Assembly (NCBI RefSeq): GCF_036884845.1
Contig: NZ_CP145732.1
Location: 186,001-250,000, forward strand
From: Pseudomonas sp. MAG733B
GTDB lineage: Bacteria > Pseudomonadota > Gammaproteobacteria > Pseudomonadales > Pseudomonadaceae
Direction of reading: 5' to 3'
DNA length: 64,000 nucleotides
Positions 53,254 through 63,434 of this stretch are shown piece by piece. Every line of letters starts with the position of its first letter. Position 1 is the first letter of the stretch. The notes beneath the pieces were generated by a model, which was given only the letters and a program-made list of their open reading frames with translations, searched no databases and was not told the origin of the DNA. Position numbers and translations under genes: made by a program.

Positions 53254-55665
53254 ATGAAACGAAGCCTGACCGCACTCGGTCTGCTGATTGTCGCGCTCAC
53301 CGCAGCCGGCGGCTGGTACGTCTACAGCAAGCAACCGACACGCCAGGGCATGGTGGAACTGCAACACCTGCAAGGTTCGGTCACCGTGCGCTATGACGAG
53401 CGCGGCATCCCGCACATCCGCGCCGAAAACGAACCCGACCTGTACCGCGCGCTCGGCTATGTCCACGCCCAGGACCGGTTGTTCCAGATGGAAGTCCTGC
53501 GTCGCCTCGCCCGTGGCGAGTTGGCCGAAGTGCTCGGGCCGAAGCTGCTCGACACCGACAAGCTGATGCGCAGCCTGCGCATTCGCGAACGCGCTGAAAC
53601 CTACCTGGCGAATCTTGATAAGCAATCACCGACCTTCATCGCCATGCAGGCGTATCTGGATGGCATCAACCAGTATCAGGACAGCCACGCCAAACCCGTG
53701 GAGTTCGATGTGCTGGGCATTCAGAAGCGCCCGTTCACCGCCCAGGACACCATCAGCATCGCCGGTTACATGGCCTACAGTTTTGCCGCGGCGTTTCGCA
53801 CCGAACCCTTGCTGACTTTCGTGCGCGATCAACTGGGGCCGAACTACCTGAACGTATTCGATCTCGACTGGCAGCCCAAGGGCGTGCTGGCGAAGCAACA
53901 CAGCGGCAGCGGGCCGGTTCTCGCCAGCGCCGACTGGAAGGACCTCAACGCCCTCGCCCGTCTCAGCGAGCAGGCCTTGGCCGACAACGGCCTGCCGCAG
54001 TTCGAGGGCAGCAATGCCTGGGTCGTGGCCGGCAATCGCACCAAAAGCGGCAAGCCGCTGCTGGCAGGTGACCCGCACATCCGCTTCTCTGCGCCGTCGG
54101 TGTGGTACGAGGCGCATCTCTCGGCACCGGGCTTCGAGCTCTACGGCCACTATCAAGCCTTGATGCCGTTCGCCTCGCTGGGTATGAACCGCGACTTCGG
54201 CTGGAGCATCACCATGTTCCAGAACGATGACCTCGACCTGATCGCCGAGAAGGTCAACCCGGCCAATCCCAATCAGGTCTGGTATCGCGGCAAATGGGTA
54301 GACATGGTGAGCAGCGAACAGCAGATCGCGGTCAAGGGCCAGGCGCCCGTCACCTTGGTGCTGCGTCAGTCGCCCCATGGTCCGATCGTCAACGATGCGC
54401 TGGGCAACAGCGTCGGCAAAACACCGATCGCCATGTGGTGGGGTTTTCTCGAAAGCCAGAACCCGATCCTTGAAGGCTTCTATCAACTCAACCGCGCCGA
54501 CACCCTGGCCAAGGCCCGCAGTGCTGCGGCCAAGATTCAGGCGCCGGGGCTGAACGTGGTCTGGGCCAACGCCAAGGGCGACATCGGCTGGTGGGCGGCG
54601 GCGCAATTGCCCAAGCGGCCTGCCGGGGTGAAGCCGTGGTTCATCCTCGACGGCAGCACTGCCGAGGCGGACAAGGACGGTTTCTACCCGTTCAGCGCCA
54701 ACCCGCAGGAAGAGAACCCGGCGCGGGGCTATATCGTCTCGGCCAACTTCCAGCCTGTGTCGGCGACGGGCATGGAAATCCCCGGCTATTACAACCTGGC
54801 CGACCGTGGCCAGCAGCTTAATCAGCAACTCAGCGACAAGGCGATCAAGTGGGATCTGGATGCCAGCCAGCAGCTGCAACTGGGCACCACCACCGGTTAC
54901 GGCCCGCGCTTGTTGGCGCCACTGCTACCGGTGTTGCGTGAAGTGGTCAGCGATCCTGCAGAACTCAAACTGGTGGAGCAACTGGCGCAGTGGAAAGGCG
55001 ATTACCCTCTCGAATCCACAAACGCCACCGTGTTCAACCAGTTCCTGTTCAACCTCGCCGACGCGGCGATGCACGATGAACTGGGCAACGACTTTTTCGA
55101 AACGCTGCTCTCGACCCGCGTGATCGACGCAGCGCTGCCACGCCTGGCGGCAAACGCCGATTCACCGTGGTGGGACAACCGCAACACCCTCGGCAAGGAA
55201 ACCCGTGCCGATACAGTCAAGACTGCCTGGCAGGCGAGCATCGCCCACCTCAAGACCACCCTCGGTGCGGATTTCGCGCAATGGCAGTGGGGCAACGCGC
55301 ACACCCTGACCCATGGTCATCCGCTGGGCCAGCAAAAGCCGCTGGATCGTCTGTTCAACGTCGGCCCGTTCGCCGCACCTGGCAGCCATGAAGTACCGAA
55401 CAACCTGTCAGCCAAGATTGGCCCGGCACCGTGGCCGGTGACCTACGGCCCGTCGACCCGGCGCCTGATCGACTTCGCCGACCCGACCCACAGCCTGACC
55501 GTCAACCCGGTTGGCCAGAGCGGCGTGCCGTTTGACAGTCACTATGAGGATCAGGCCGAGGCGTATATCGAAGGGGTTTACTACCAGGTGCATATCAATG
55601 ATGAAGAGGTGACGGCCAATACCCGCAGTACGTTGAAGCTGTTGCCGGCGCGGGGTGCTCAGTAA
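53254..55665 (+). CDS. Penicillin acylase family Ntn-hydrolase, HacB-like
   Basis: 803 residues. A signal anchor (~5-25) is followed by the alpha chain with YDERGIPHIRAENEPDLYRALG and HAQDRLFQME. Autocleavage should occur before EG|SNAW, making Ser ~253 the N-terminal nucleophile of the beta chain; SNAWVVAGNRTKSGKPLLAGDPH is the family hallmark (written here as its first and last parts). Size and neighbourhood next to spuH resemble P. aeruginosa HacB (PA0305), an acyl-homoserine-lactone acylase. Whether it degrades quorum signals, or penicillin-type amides, cannot be told from sequence. Confidence 0.85.
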   Translation: MKRSLTALGLLIVALTAAGGWYVYSKQPTRQGMVELQHLQGSVTVRYDERGIPHIRAENEPDLYRALGYVHAQDRLFQMEVLRRLARGELAEVLGPKLLDTDKLMRSLRIRERAETYLANLDKQSPTFIAMQAYLDGINQYQDSHAKPVEFDVLGIQKRPFTAQDTISIAGYMAYSFAAAFRTEPLLTFVRDQLGPNYLNVFDLDWQPKGVLAKQHSGSGPVLASADWKDLNALARLSEQALADNGLPQFEGSNAWVVAGNRTKSGKPLLAGDPHIRFSAPSVWYEAHLSAPGFELYGHYQALMPFASLGMNRDFGWSITMFQNDDLDLIAEKVNPANPNQVWYRGKWVDMVSSEQQIAVKGQAPVTLVLRQSPHGPIVNDALGNSVGKTPIAMWWGFLESQNPILEGFYQLNRADTLAKARSAAAKIQAPGLNVVWANAKGDIGWWAAAQLPKRPAGVKPWFILDGSTAEADKDGFYPFSANPQEENPARGYIVSANFQPVSATGMEIPGYYNLADRGQQLNQQLSDKAIKWDLDASQQLQLGTTTGYGPRLLAPLLPVLREVVSDPAELKLVEQLAQWKGDYPLESTNATVFNQFLFNLADAAMHDELGNDFFETLLSTRVIDAALPRLAANADSPWWDNRNTLGKETRADTVKTAWQASIAHLKTTLGADFAQWQWGNAHTLTHGHPLGQQKPLDRLFNVGPFAAPGSHEVPNNLSAKIGPAPWPVTYGPSTRRLIDFADPTHSLTVNPVGQSGVPFDSHYEDQAEAYIEGVYYQVHINDEEVTANTRSTLKLLPARGAQ

Positions 55666-55686
55666 ATTTGTATTGGCCGGGCTGAC

Positions 55687-55774
55687 GCCTTCGCGAGCAA
55701 GCCCGCTCCCACATTAGATCGAGTTCCTCCAGGCAGAATACGGTCGAATGTGGGAGCGGGCTTGCTCGCGAAGA
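55687..55774. repeat. REP-type inverted pair (TTCGCGAGCAAGCCCGCTCCC class)
   Basis: The left arm CCTTCGCGAGCAAGCCCGCT and the right arm AGCGGGCTTGCTCGCGAAGA are complementary except at the outermost base. It lies between the convergent acylase and GlxA-type regulator genes. Confidence 0.9.
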
Positions 55775-55802
55775 GGCCCTCTCATACAACATCAATATCA
55801 GC

Positions 55803-56768
55803 TCAAACCATCGCCGCAAAATTCAGCCTGAACTGCTGCGGCGTCACCCCCAACCTGCGGTTGAACACGCTGCGCATGTGCTGGGCATCGCGAAAGCCGC
55901 ACTGATAGGCGACGGTCTTGAGCGGGGCGCTGGTGCTCTCCAGCATCACTCGCGCGGCATCCACCCGCGCCCGCTCGACGAATTCTGCCGGGGTGATTTT
56001 CGCTTCCTTGGCGAACACCCGGGAAAAATTGCGCGCACTCATGTTGGCCGCGTTGGCCAGGTCGGCGATGGCCAGGTCGCCCGTCAGGTTGGCCAACACG
56101 TAATGCTGGACCATCGCCACCGCCGAGGTCGGTTCCGCGTGGGGCGTCAGGAACGGACTGAACTGTGATTGCCCACCCGAGCGCTGGGTGAACACCACCA
56201 ATCGCTTCGCCACATTCAACGCCACTTCCGGCCCGTGATCGCGGCCCAGCAGGTACAGCGACAAGTCGATCCCCGCTGTGACCCCGGCCGAGGTGTAAAG
56301 CTCAGCGTCCTGCACGTACAAGCGGTCGGCCTCGACTTGGGTCGACGGACATAACGTCGCCAGCGCCGCCGCATCGCTCCAATGCGTTGTCACTGTTCTA
56401 CCTTCCAAGAGTCCGGCCCGGGCGAGCATGAACGCACCATTGCATATCGAACCAAAGCGTTGCGCCAACGCGCAGGCATCACGCAGCCAGGTATCGAACG
56501 CTGCGCCAAAATTCATGAACGGCAACTGGGGACCACCGGCCACCAGCAGCAAATCGTAAGCCTGCAACGCCTCGCTGAAATGCCGATGCGCGTTCAGCGC
56601 CAATCCGTTGGAGCACGCCATCACCCCACGCTCCACGCCGATGACTTCCAGCCGATAGTGATCCTCGGGCGCGAGGAAACGATTGGCCTCGGAAAACACA
56701 TCCATGGGACCGGTGACGTCCAGCGACTGGACACCGGCGAAGACCACGATGGCAACGGTTTTACTCAT
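55803..56768 (-). CDS. GlxA-type regulator: DJ-1/PfpI domain plus AraC HTH
   Basis: 321 residues. Residues ~1-185 are a DJ-1/PfpI (class I amidotransferase-like) domain beginning KTVAIVVFAGVQSLDVTGPM; RFGSICNGAFMLARAG holds a Cys at the nucleophile-elbow position. Residues ~220-321 are an AraC-type double HTH (LAIADLANAANMSARNFSRV, then TVAYQCGFRDAQHMRSVFNR). Such proteins sense carnitine, glycine betaine, arginine or aromatic ligands. It is divergent from the HD-hydrolase gene, which is its likely target; a 133-bp REP pair sits between them. Confidence 0.88.
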   Translation of the reverse strand: MSKTVAIVVFAGVQSLDVTGPMDVFSEANRFLAPEDHYRLEVIGVERGVMACSNGLALNAHRHFSEALQAYDLLLVAGGPQLPFMNFGAAFDTWLRDACALAQRFGSICNGAFMLARAGLLEGRTVTTHWSDAAALATLCPSTQVEADRLYVQDAELYTSAGVTAGIDLSLYLLGRDHGPEVALNVAKRLVVFTQRSGGQSQFSPFLTPHAEPTSAVAMVQHYVLANLTGDLAIADLANAANMSARNFSRVFAKEAKITPAEFVERARVDAARVMLESTSAPLKTVAYQCGFRDAQHMRSVFNRRLGVTPQQFRLNFAAMV

Positions 56769-56800
56769 GGTTCGAAACGCCTCTTTGGATCACGTTTACC

Positions 56801-56933
56801 TGTGCCGAGGGAGCTTGCTCCCGCTCGGCTGCGCAGCAGTCGTAAACCCACTGGGCACTGTGTGCCTGACGGGGCCAGGCTGCAGATTTCGGGGCCGCTT
56901 CGCAGCCCAGCGGGAGCAAGCTCCCTCGCCACA
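56801..56933. repeat. Long REP-type inverted pair inside a divergent promoter region
   Basis: The outer arms CGAGGGAGCTTGCTCCCGCT and AGCGGGAGCAAGCTCCCTCG are complementary with a long centre. The 338-bp gap 56769-57106 that holds it separates two divergent genes and contains no other gene; the regulator and HD-hydrolase promoters must lie outside or across the element. It is the only REP pair here between two gene starts. Confidence 0.88.
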
Positions 56934-57106
56934 AAAGTACGGCCAGCGCGACCAACCCTAGCCAATCCAGGTCCAACAAGCGAGGCTGGCGCGATATGCA
57001 TGTTCATTGGCAAGGATCGCAGCCATGGATCGATTGTCCGGTTTCAGGGGGGCGAACAGACTGGACACCTCAGCGCCGCCACGGCGCTCACCATGAGGAA
57101 ACTCCC

Positions 57107-57748
57107 ATGAGCACCACCATTGCCGGTATCAAAATCCCCGACAGCGCATTGGCTAAAGCCACCACCGAATACATCCGTGATGTCGAGTCCGACCTGCTTT
57201 ATCACCACTCGCGTCGCGTCTTTCTGTTCGGTGCACTGAGCGGTGAACGCAAGCAACTGGCCTATAACCCTGAGTTGTTGTACGTCGGCGCGATGTTCCA
57301 TGACCTGGGCCTGGTGGAAGGTCATCGCACTGACAACGAGCGTTTCGAAGTCGATAGCGCCAATGCCGCCAAAGCGTTCCTTCAGCCGTACGGTTTTTCG
57401 GATGACGATATCGAGCAAGTGTGGCTGTCGATTGCTCTGCACACTACACCGAATGTGGTGCACCACCTGCGCCCCAACGTTGCACTGGTGACCGCCGGCG
57501 TTGAAATGGATGTGCTGGGCATCGACTACGCAGCATTTCCCACCGAGCAGCGCGAAGCGGTGGTGCATGCACATCCACGGGGTGAGGGGTTCAAGGAGTG
57601 CATCCTCTGCGCGTTCGCCAACGGCTTCAAACACAAGCCGGACACCACGTTCGGTACGGTGAATGCTGACGTGCTGGTGGACAGCGAACCGGGCTTCAAG
57701 CCGATGAACTTCGTTGAGATCATCCGCAAGTCGCCTTGGATTGCATAG
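57107..57748 (+). CDS. HD-domain hydrolase, cyanamide-hydratase-like family
   Basis: 213 residues from ATG 57107; GAGGAAACTCCC precedes it. The HD metal ligands are visible as LLYHHSRRVFLFG (His 33/34), MFHDLGLV (His 65, Asp 66), TDNERFEVD, and a distal His near 112 in ALHTTPNVVHH. The arrangement resembles the HD hydrolase family that includes fungal cyanamide hydratase. Substrate in bacteria is unknown; a small nitrile- or amide-like compound is only a guess. It is divergent from a GlxA-type regulator and ends at a terminator-like repeat. Confidence 0.82.
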   Translation: MSTTIAGIKIPDSALAKATTEYIRDVESDLLYHHSRRVFLFGALSGERKQLAYNPELLYVGAMFHDLGLVEGHRTDNERFEVDSANAAKAFLQPYGFSDDDIEQVWLSIALHTTPNVVHHLRPNVALVTAGVEMDVLGIDYAAFPTEQREAVVHAHPRGEGFKECILCAFANGFKHKPDTTFGTVNADVLVDSEPGFKPMNFVEIIRKSPWIA

Positions 57749-57760
57749 TCCTGAAAATCA

Positions 57761-57835
57761 AAAGATCGCAGCCTGCGGCAATTCCTACAGGAGTACACAT
57801 TCCTCTGTAGGAGCTGCCGCAGGCTGCGATCTTTT
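57761..57835. repeat. Terminator-like REP pair (AGATCGCAGCCTGCGGCA class)
   Basis: The left arm AAAAGATCGCAGCCTGCGGC pairs with the right arm GCCGCAGGCTGCGATCTTTT around an inner CTACAGGAG/CTGTAGGAG region. A-run and T-run ends make it resemble a bidirectional rho-independent terminator for the convergent HD-hydrolase and spuH genes. Its sequence class differs from all other REP copies here. Confidence 0.88.
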
Positions 57836-57840
57836 TGCTG

Positions 57841-58734
57841 TTACGCCGCTTCCGGCGCCTGCTGCGCGCGGCGCACGTCCGGTTGTTTCCACGAGTCGGC
57901 AGCGCTTTCCTCGATGGCTTGCTGGATCGCACGCTTGCGGCTTTCTTCGGCGCGGCGGCTGAAGAACCACACCAGGAAGGTCATCAGCGAGACCGCCAGC
58001 AGAATCAGGCTGGCCACGGCGTTGATCTCAGGCTTCACGCCCAGACGCACCGCCGAGAACACTTCCATCGGCAAGGTCGTGGAACCCGGGCCCGACACGA
58101 AGCTCGCCAGCACCAGGTCATCCAGCGACAGAGCGAACGACATCATGCCGCCCGCACCCAACGATGGCGCGATCATCGGAATGGTGATCAGGAAGAACAC
58201 CTTCCACGGCCGCGCACCGAGGTCCATGGCTGCCTCTTCGATGGACAGATCCAGCTCACGCAAGCGCGCCGAGACCACCACCGCCACATACGCCGCACAG
58301 AACGTGGTGTGAGCGATCCAGATCGTGACGATGCCGCGCTCCTGCGGCCAGCCGATCATCTGCGCCATCGCCACGAACAGCAGCAACAGCGACAGACCGG
58401 TGATCACTTCCGGCATTACCAACGGCGCCGTCACCAGGCCGCCAAACAGCGTGCGACCCTTGAAGTGCGTGATGCGGGTCAGGACGAATGCCGCCAATGT
58501 ACCCAGCGCCACCGCTGCAACTGCCGTGTAGCAGGCGATTTCCAGCGAGCGCACCACCGAGCCCATCAGTTGGGTGTTGTCGAGCAGGCCGACGTACCAC
58601 TTGATCGACCAGCCTCCCCACACCGTCACCAGTTTCGAGGCGTTGAACGAGTAGATCACCAGGATCAGCATCGGCGCGTAGATGAACAGCAGACCCAGTA
58701 CCAGCATCAGGCTGGAGAAACGGAAGCGCTTCAT
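57841..58734 (-). CDS. spuH: Polyamine ABC transporter permease SpuH (PotI-like)
   Basis: 297 residues with six membrane spans. The EAA loop is visible as EAAMDLGARPWKVFFLITIP at ~178-197. The C-terminal tail is a long charged extension (RRAEESRKRAIQQAIEES) that most PotI/PotC permeases lack or have shorter. Its start overlaps the spuG stop by 4 bp. It forms the inner-membrane channel for spermidine/putrescine import with SpuG. It is the last gene of the operon. Confidence 0.92.
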   Translation of the reverse strand: MKRFRFSSLMLVLGLLFIYAPMLILVIYSFNASKLVTVWGGWSIKWYVGLLDNTQLMGSVVRSLEIACYTAVAAVALGTLAAFVLTRITHFKGRTLFGGLVTAPLVMPEVITGLSLLLLFVAMAQMIGWPQERGIVTIWIAHTTFCAAYVAVVVSARLRELDLSIEEAAMDLGARPWKVFFLITIPMIAPSLGAGGMMSFALSLDDLVLASFVSGPGSTTLPMEVFSAVRLGVKPEINAVASLILLAVSLMTFLVWFFSRRAEESRKRAIQQAIEESAADSWKQPDVRRAQQAPEAA

Positions 58735-59651
58735 TCTTTACCCTCCATTTCCTTGGCCTGACTGCGGTTGAACAGAATGATCGGCACAATCAGGATCGCC
58801 AGCATCACTACCGCCAGGGCGGACGCCACCGGCCAGTCACGGTTGTTGAAGAACTCTTGCCAGAGCACTTTACCGATCATCAGGGTTTCCGGACCGCCGA
58901 GCAGTTCCGGGATCACGAACTCACCCACCACCGGGATGAACACCAGCATGCAGCCGGCGACGATGCCGTTCTTGGACAGCGGGATGGTGATCTTCCAGAA
59001 GCTGTTGAAGGTGCTCGAACCGAGGTCGGAAGCGGCTTCCAGCAAACTGTTGTCGTGCTTCACGAGGTTGGCGTACAGCGGCAGGATCATGAACGGCAGG
59101 TACGAATAGACGACGCCGATGTACACCGCGAGGTTGGTGTTGAGGATCTGCAGCGGTTCGTTGATCCAGCCCATGCTCATCAGGAAACCGTTGAGCAGGC
59201 CGTTGTTGCTGAGAATGCCCATCCACGCGTAAACGCGGATCAGGATCGCGGTCCAGGTGGGCATCATGATCAGCAACACCAGCACCGTTTGCATTTCTTT
59301 GCGGGCGCTGGCGATGGCATAGGCCATCGGGTAGCCGATCACCAGACAGAGGATGGTGCTGATCAGCGCCATCTTCAACGAGCCGAGGTAAGCGGCGATG
59401 TACAACTCGTCGCCGGCCAGCATCGCGTAATTGCCAAGGTTCAGCAGCAGCTGCAATTTCTGTTCGGCGTAGCTGTAGATTTCGGTGTACGGCGGGATGG
59501 CCACGTCGGCTTCGGCGAAGCTGATCTTCAGGACGATGAAGAACGGCAACATGAAGAACAGGAACAGCCAGATGAAAGGAACCCCGATGACCAGTTGGCG
59601 GCCACCGGGAATTATTCGATTGAGGCGGCGTTTGAATTTGCGCATGTTCAT
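58731..59651 (-). CDS. spuG: Polyamine ABC transporter permease SpuG (PotH-like)
   Basis: 306 residues from ATG 59651 (a second ATG follows two codons later). A basic N-terminus (KFKRRLNRIIPGGRQ) is followed by six spans and the EAA-type loop EAASDLGSSTFNSFWKITIP at ~205-224. It overlaps the spuF stop by 4 bp and the spuH start by 4 bp, so the three are translationally coupled. It forms a heterodimeric channel with SpuH. Confidence 0.92.
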   Translation of the reverse strand: MNMRKFKRRLNRIIPGGRQLVIGVPFIWLFLFFMLPFFIVLKISFAEADVAIPPYTEIYSYAEQKLQLLLNLGNYAMLAGDELYIAAYLGSLKMALISTILCLVIGYPMAYAIASARKEMQTVLVLLIMMPTWTAILIRVYAWMGILSNNGLLNGFLMSMGWINEPLQILNTNLAVYIGVVYSYLPFMILPLYANLVKHDNSLLEAASDLGSSTFNSFWKITIPLSKNGIVAGCMLVFIPVVGEFVIPELLGGPETLMIGKVLWQEFFNNRDWPVASALAVVMLAILIVPIILFNRSQAKEMEGKE

Positions 59652-60790
59652 GAGCGAAGTACCACGCCGCTATCGTCTTCCCAGTACACGTAGACCTGAT
59701 CGCCCCAGGTCGGACGTGCGCCACGGCGTTCGGCGTTCGCCACGAACGACTGGACGATCTTGCCGCTCGGCAATTCCACGTAGAACACCGAGTGACCGCC
59801 GAGGTAGGCGATGTCGTGAACCTTGCCGCTGGACCAGTTGTACTGGCAGGTCGGCATGTCAGCGGTGACCAGCAGCTTCTCCGGACGGATCGCATAGGTG
59901 ACCGACTTGTCCTGCACCGAAGTGCTGATGCCGTGGCCAACGTAGATCTGATGGTCCATATCTTTGCAGGTAATGATCGCGTGGCCTTCGGCGTCGTCGA
60001 TCACTTCGCCTTCGAAGATGTTCACGTTACCGATAAATTCGCAGACCAGGCGGCTGGTCGGGGTTTCGTAGATGTCGATCGGGCTGCCGATCTGGGCGAT
60101 CCAGCCCAGGTGCATGATCGCGATGCGCTCCGCCATGGTCATGGCCTCTTCCTGGTCGTGGGTCACCATGACGCAGGTTACGCCGACGCGCTCGATGATC
60201 TCGACCAGCTCCAGTTGCATTTGCGAGCGCAGTTTTTTATCCAGCGCACCCATCGGTTCATCGAGCAACAGCAGCTTCGGCCGCTTGGCCAACGAACGGG
60301 CCAGGGCCACACGCTGACGCTGGCCGCCGGACAATTGATGCGGCTTGCGCTTGGCGTACTGGCTCATCTGCACCAGCTTGAGCATGTCGGCCACGCGAGC
60401 ATCGACTTCTGCGGCAGGCAGTTTGTCCTGCTTGAGGCCGAAGGCGATGTTCTGCGCCACGGTCATGTGCGGGAACAAGGCGTAGGACTGGAACATCATG
60501 TTGATCGGCCGCTCGTACGGCGGCATGTCGGTGATGTCTACACCATCGAGGAAAATGCGCCCCTCCGTGGGCCGTTCGAAACCTGCGAGCATGCGCAGCA
60601 AGGTGGATTTGCCCGATCCCGAACCGCCGAGCAGGGCGAAAATCTCGCCTTTCTTGATTTCCAGGGACACATCGTCCACGGCAATCGTCTCGTCGAACTT
60701 CTTCGTGACCCGGTCGATTTTGACCAGCACCTGCTTAGGTGACTGGTCGCCCTCGAGGGCTTTCTTATAGGCGCCGGAGGCAACTGCCAT
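59648..60790 (-). CDS. spuF: Polyamine ABC transporter ATP-binding protein SpuF (PotG-like)
   Basis: 380 residues. Walker A is LLGGSGSGKSTLLRMLAG (~55), the signature LSGGQRQRVALARSL (~155) and Walker B LLLLDEPMGALD follow, and a C-terminal TOBE domain (~300-380) regulates activity. It energises import through SpuG-SpuH. It begins 72 bp after spuE and overlaps spuG by 4 bp. Confidence 0.94.
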   Translation of the reverse strand: MAVASGAYKKALEGDQSPKQVLVKIDRVTKKFDETIAVDDVSLEIKKGEIFALLGGSGSGKSTLLRMLAGFERPTEGRIFLDGVDITDMPPYERPINMMFQSYALFPHMTVAQNIAFGLKQDKLPAAEVDARVADMLKLVQMSQYAKRKPHQLSGGQRQRVALARSLAKRPKLLLLDEPMGALDKKLRSQMQLELVEIIERVGVTCVMVTHDQEEAMTMAERIAIMHLGWIAQIGSPIDIYETPTSRLVCEFIGNVNIFEGEVIDDAEGHAIITCKDMDHQIYVGHGISTSVQDKSVTYAIRPEKLLVTADMPTCQYNWSSGKVHDIAYLGGHSVFYVELPSGKIVQSFVANAERRGARPTWGDQVYVYWEDDSGVVLRS

Positions 60791-60862
60791 TTACGAAACT
60801 CCCAGAAAAAAGAGTGCAGTTCGCTCAAGGTGAGCCAACTTTGGATAGTTTGAGCCTTGAAG

Positions 60863-61978
<1,116 letters not shown>

Positions 61979-62149
61979 TTAGTTGGGCCCAAGTTGCCCC
62001 GCGTTACATGACAACCGTGGTTGCCCAGCAACAAAACCGGCGCGCAACTTACCCTCGAAAAACCGTTCCAGCAAAACTTTCTGTCATTTAATTACACCTG
62101 CTGCCGCCATCGCACAGACGACGGCAACAGGTTGTTCCATCAAACCGGC

Positions 62150-63262
62150 TTATTTACCGGATTTGATCTTGGTCCAGCTGCGAGTCAGGATCCGCTGGGT
62201 CGCGGCCGGCAAGTCGGCAATCGCGTACAGCTTGGCCAGCACGTCCGCTGGCGGGTAGATGCCTGGATCGCTGGTGATGTCTTTATCAACCAACGCAGTG
62301 GCAGCGGCGTTACCGTTCGGGAAACGCACGGCGTTGGTGATTTCAGCCATGATTTCCGGCTTCTGCAGGAAGGTCATGAACTTGTAGGCGCCTTCGACGT
62401 TTTCGGCATCTTTAGGGATGGCGACCATGTCGTAGAAGCTGCCGGCACCTTCTTTCGGAATGTTGTAGCTGACTTTCACCTTGTCACCGGCTTCAGCCGC
62501 GCGGGACTTGGCCTGGTAAATGTCACCCGAGTAACCCACGGCCACGCAGATGTTGCCGTTGGCCAGGTCGGAGATGTACTTGGACGAGTGGAAGTAGGCG
62601 ATCGAAGGACGGACCTTCATGATCAGCGCTTCAGCCTTGTCGATGTCTTCTTTCTTCTGGCTGTCGGTTGGCAGGCCCAGGTAGTGCAACGCCACCGGAA
62701 TCATCTCGGTTGGCGAATCCAGCAGGCTGATGCCGCAGGACTTCAGCTTGGCGGCGTTTTCAGGCTTGAAAATCAGGTCCCAGGAATCGACCGGTGCGTC
62801 GGCACCTAGTGCAGCCTTGACCTTCTCGGCGTTGTAGCCAATGCCGATCGAGCCCCACATGTACGGGAAAGCGTGTTCGTTGCCCGGGTCACTGACCGAT
62901 ACCGCCTTGAGCAGGTCGGTGTTCAGGTTTTTCCAGTTTGGCAGTTTGGACTTGTCCAGCTTCTGGTAGACGCCGGCCTTGATCTGCTTGGCCAGGAAGT
63001 TGTTCGACGGTACGACGATGTCGTAGCCGGACTTGCCTGCCAGCAACTTGGCTTCCAGGGTTTCGTTACTGTCGAAAACGTCGTAGACCACTTTGATGCC
63101 CGACTCGTCTTCAAACTTCTTGATGGTGTCCGGAGCGATGTAATCGGACCAGTTATAGACGTGCAACACCTTGTCGTCCGCCTGAACCGCACCCGCCATA
63201 ATGCCCATCAGGGACATGGCGAGAAGAGTCTTGCCAGCAAGCTTTTTGCCTAATGCCTTCAT
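62150..63262 (-). CDS. spuD: Periplasmic polyamine-binding protein SpuD-like
   Basis: 370 residues from ATG 63262. The signal peptide (~1-28, [16 protein letters not shown]) is followed by the same PotF-type fold as the next gene: [40 protein letters not shown], and [11 protein letters not shown] at the end. The two are paralogues of clearly different sequence in the middle. In P. aeruginosa SpuD prefers putrescine; here the same specificity is inferred from position between spuC and spuE. It lies 172 bp after spuC. Confidence 0.87.
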   Translation of the reverse strand: MKALGKKLAGKTLLAMSLMGIMAGAVQADDKVLHVYNWSDYIAPDTIKKFEDESGIKVVYDVFDSNETLEAKLLAGKSGYDIVVPSNNFLAKQIKAGVYQKLDKSKLPNWKNLNTDLLKAVSVSDPGNEHAFPYMWGSIGIGYNAEKVKAALGADAPVDSWDLIFKPENAAKLKSCGISLLDSPTEMIPVALHYLGLPTDSQKKEDIDKAEALIMKVRPSIAYFHSSKYISDLANGNICVAVGYSGDIYQAKSRAAEAGDKVKVSYNIPKEGAGSFYDMVAIPKDAENVEGAYKFMTFLQKPEIMAEITNAVRFPNGNAAATALVDKDITSDPGIYPPADVLAKLYAIADLPAATQRILTRSWTKIKSGK

Positions 63263-63434
63263 GCGTTAATGCTCCAAATTTTTCTTTTTTGAACCACTTT
63301 GTTCAGCGGCCGAACCCCGACAACTGGAACCGCGGCTAGTCTGGCAAGATCCGAGGCAGTCTTTCAAGAAAAGGCCAACCTTTCTGACGTCCCCAAGCGA
63401 AGGTGCCGCGGCGCCTTCGCTCAGAGCCTAGCAC

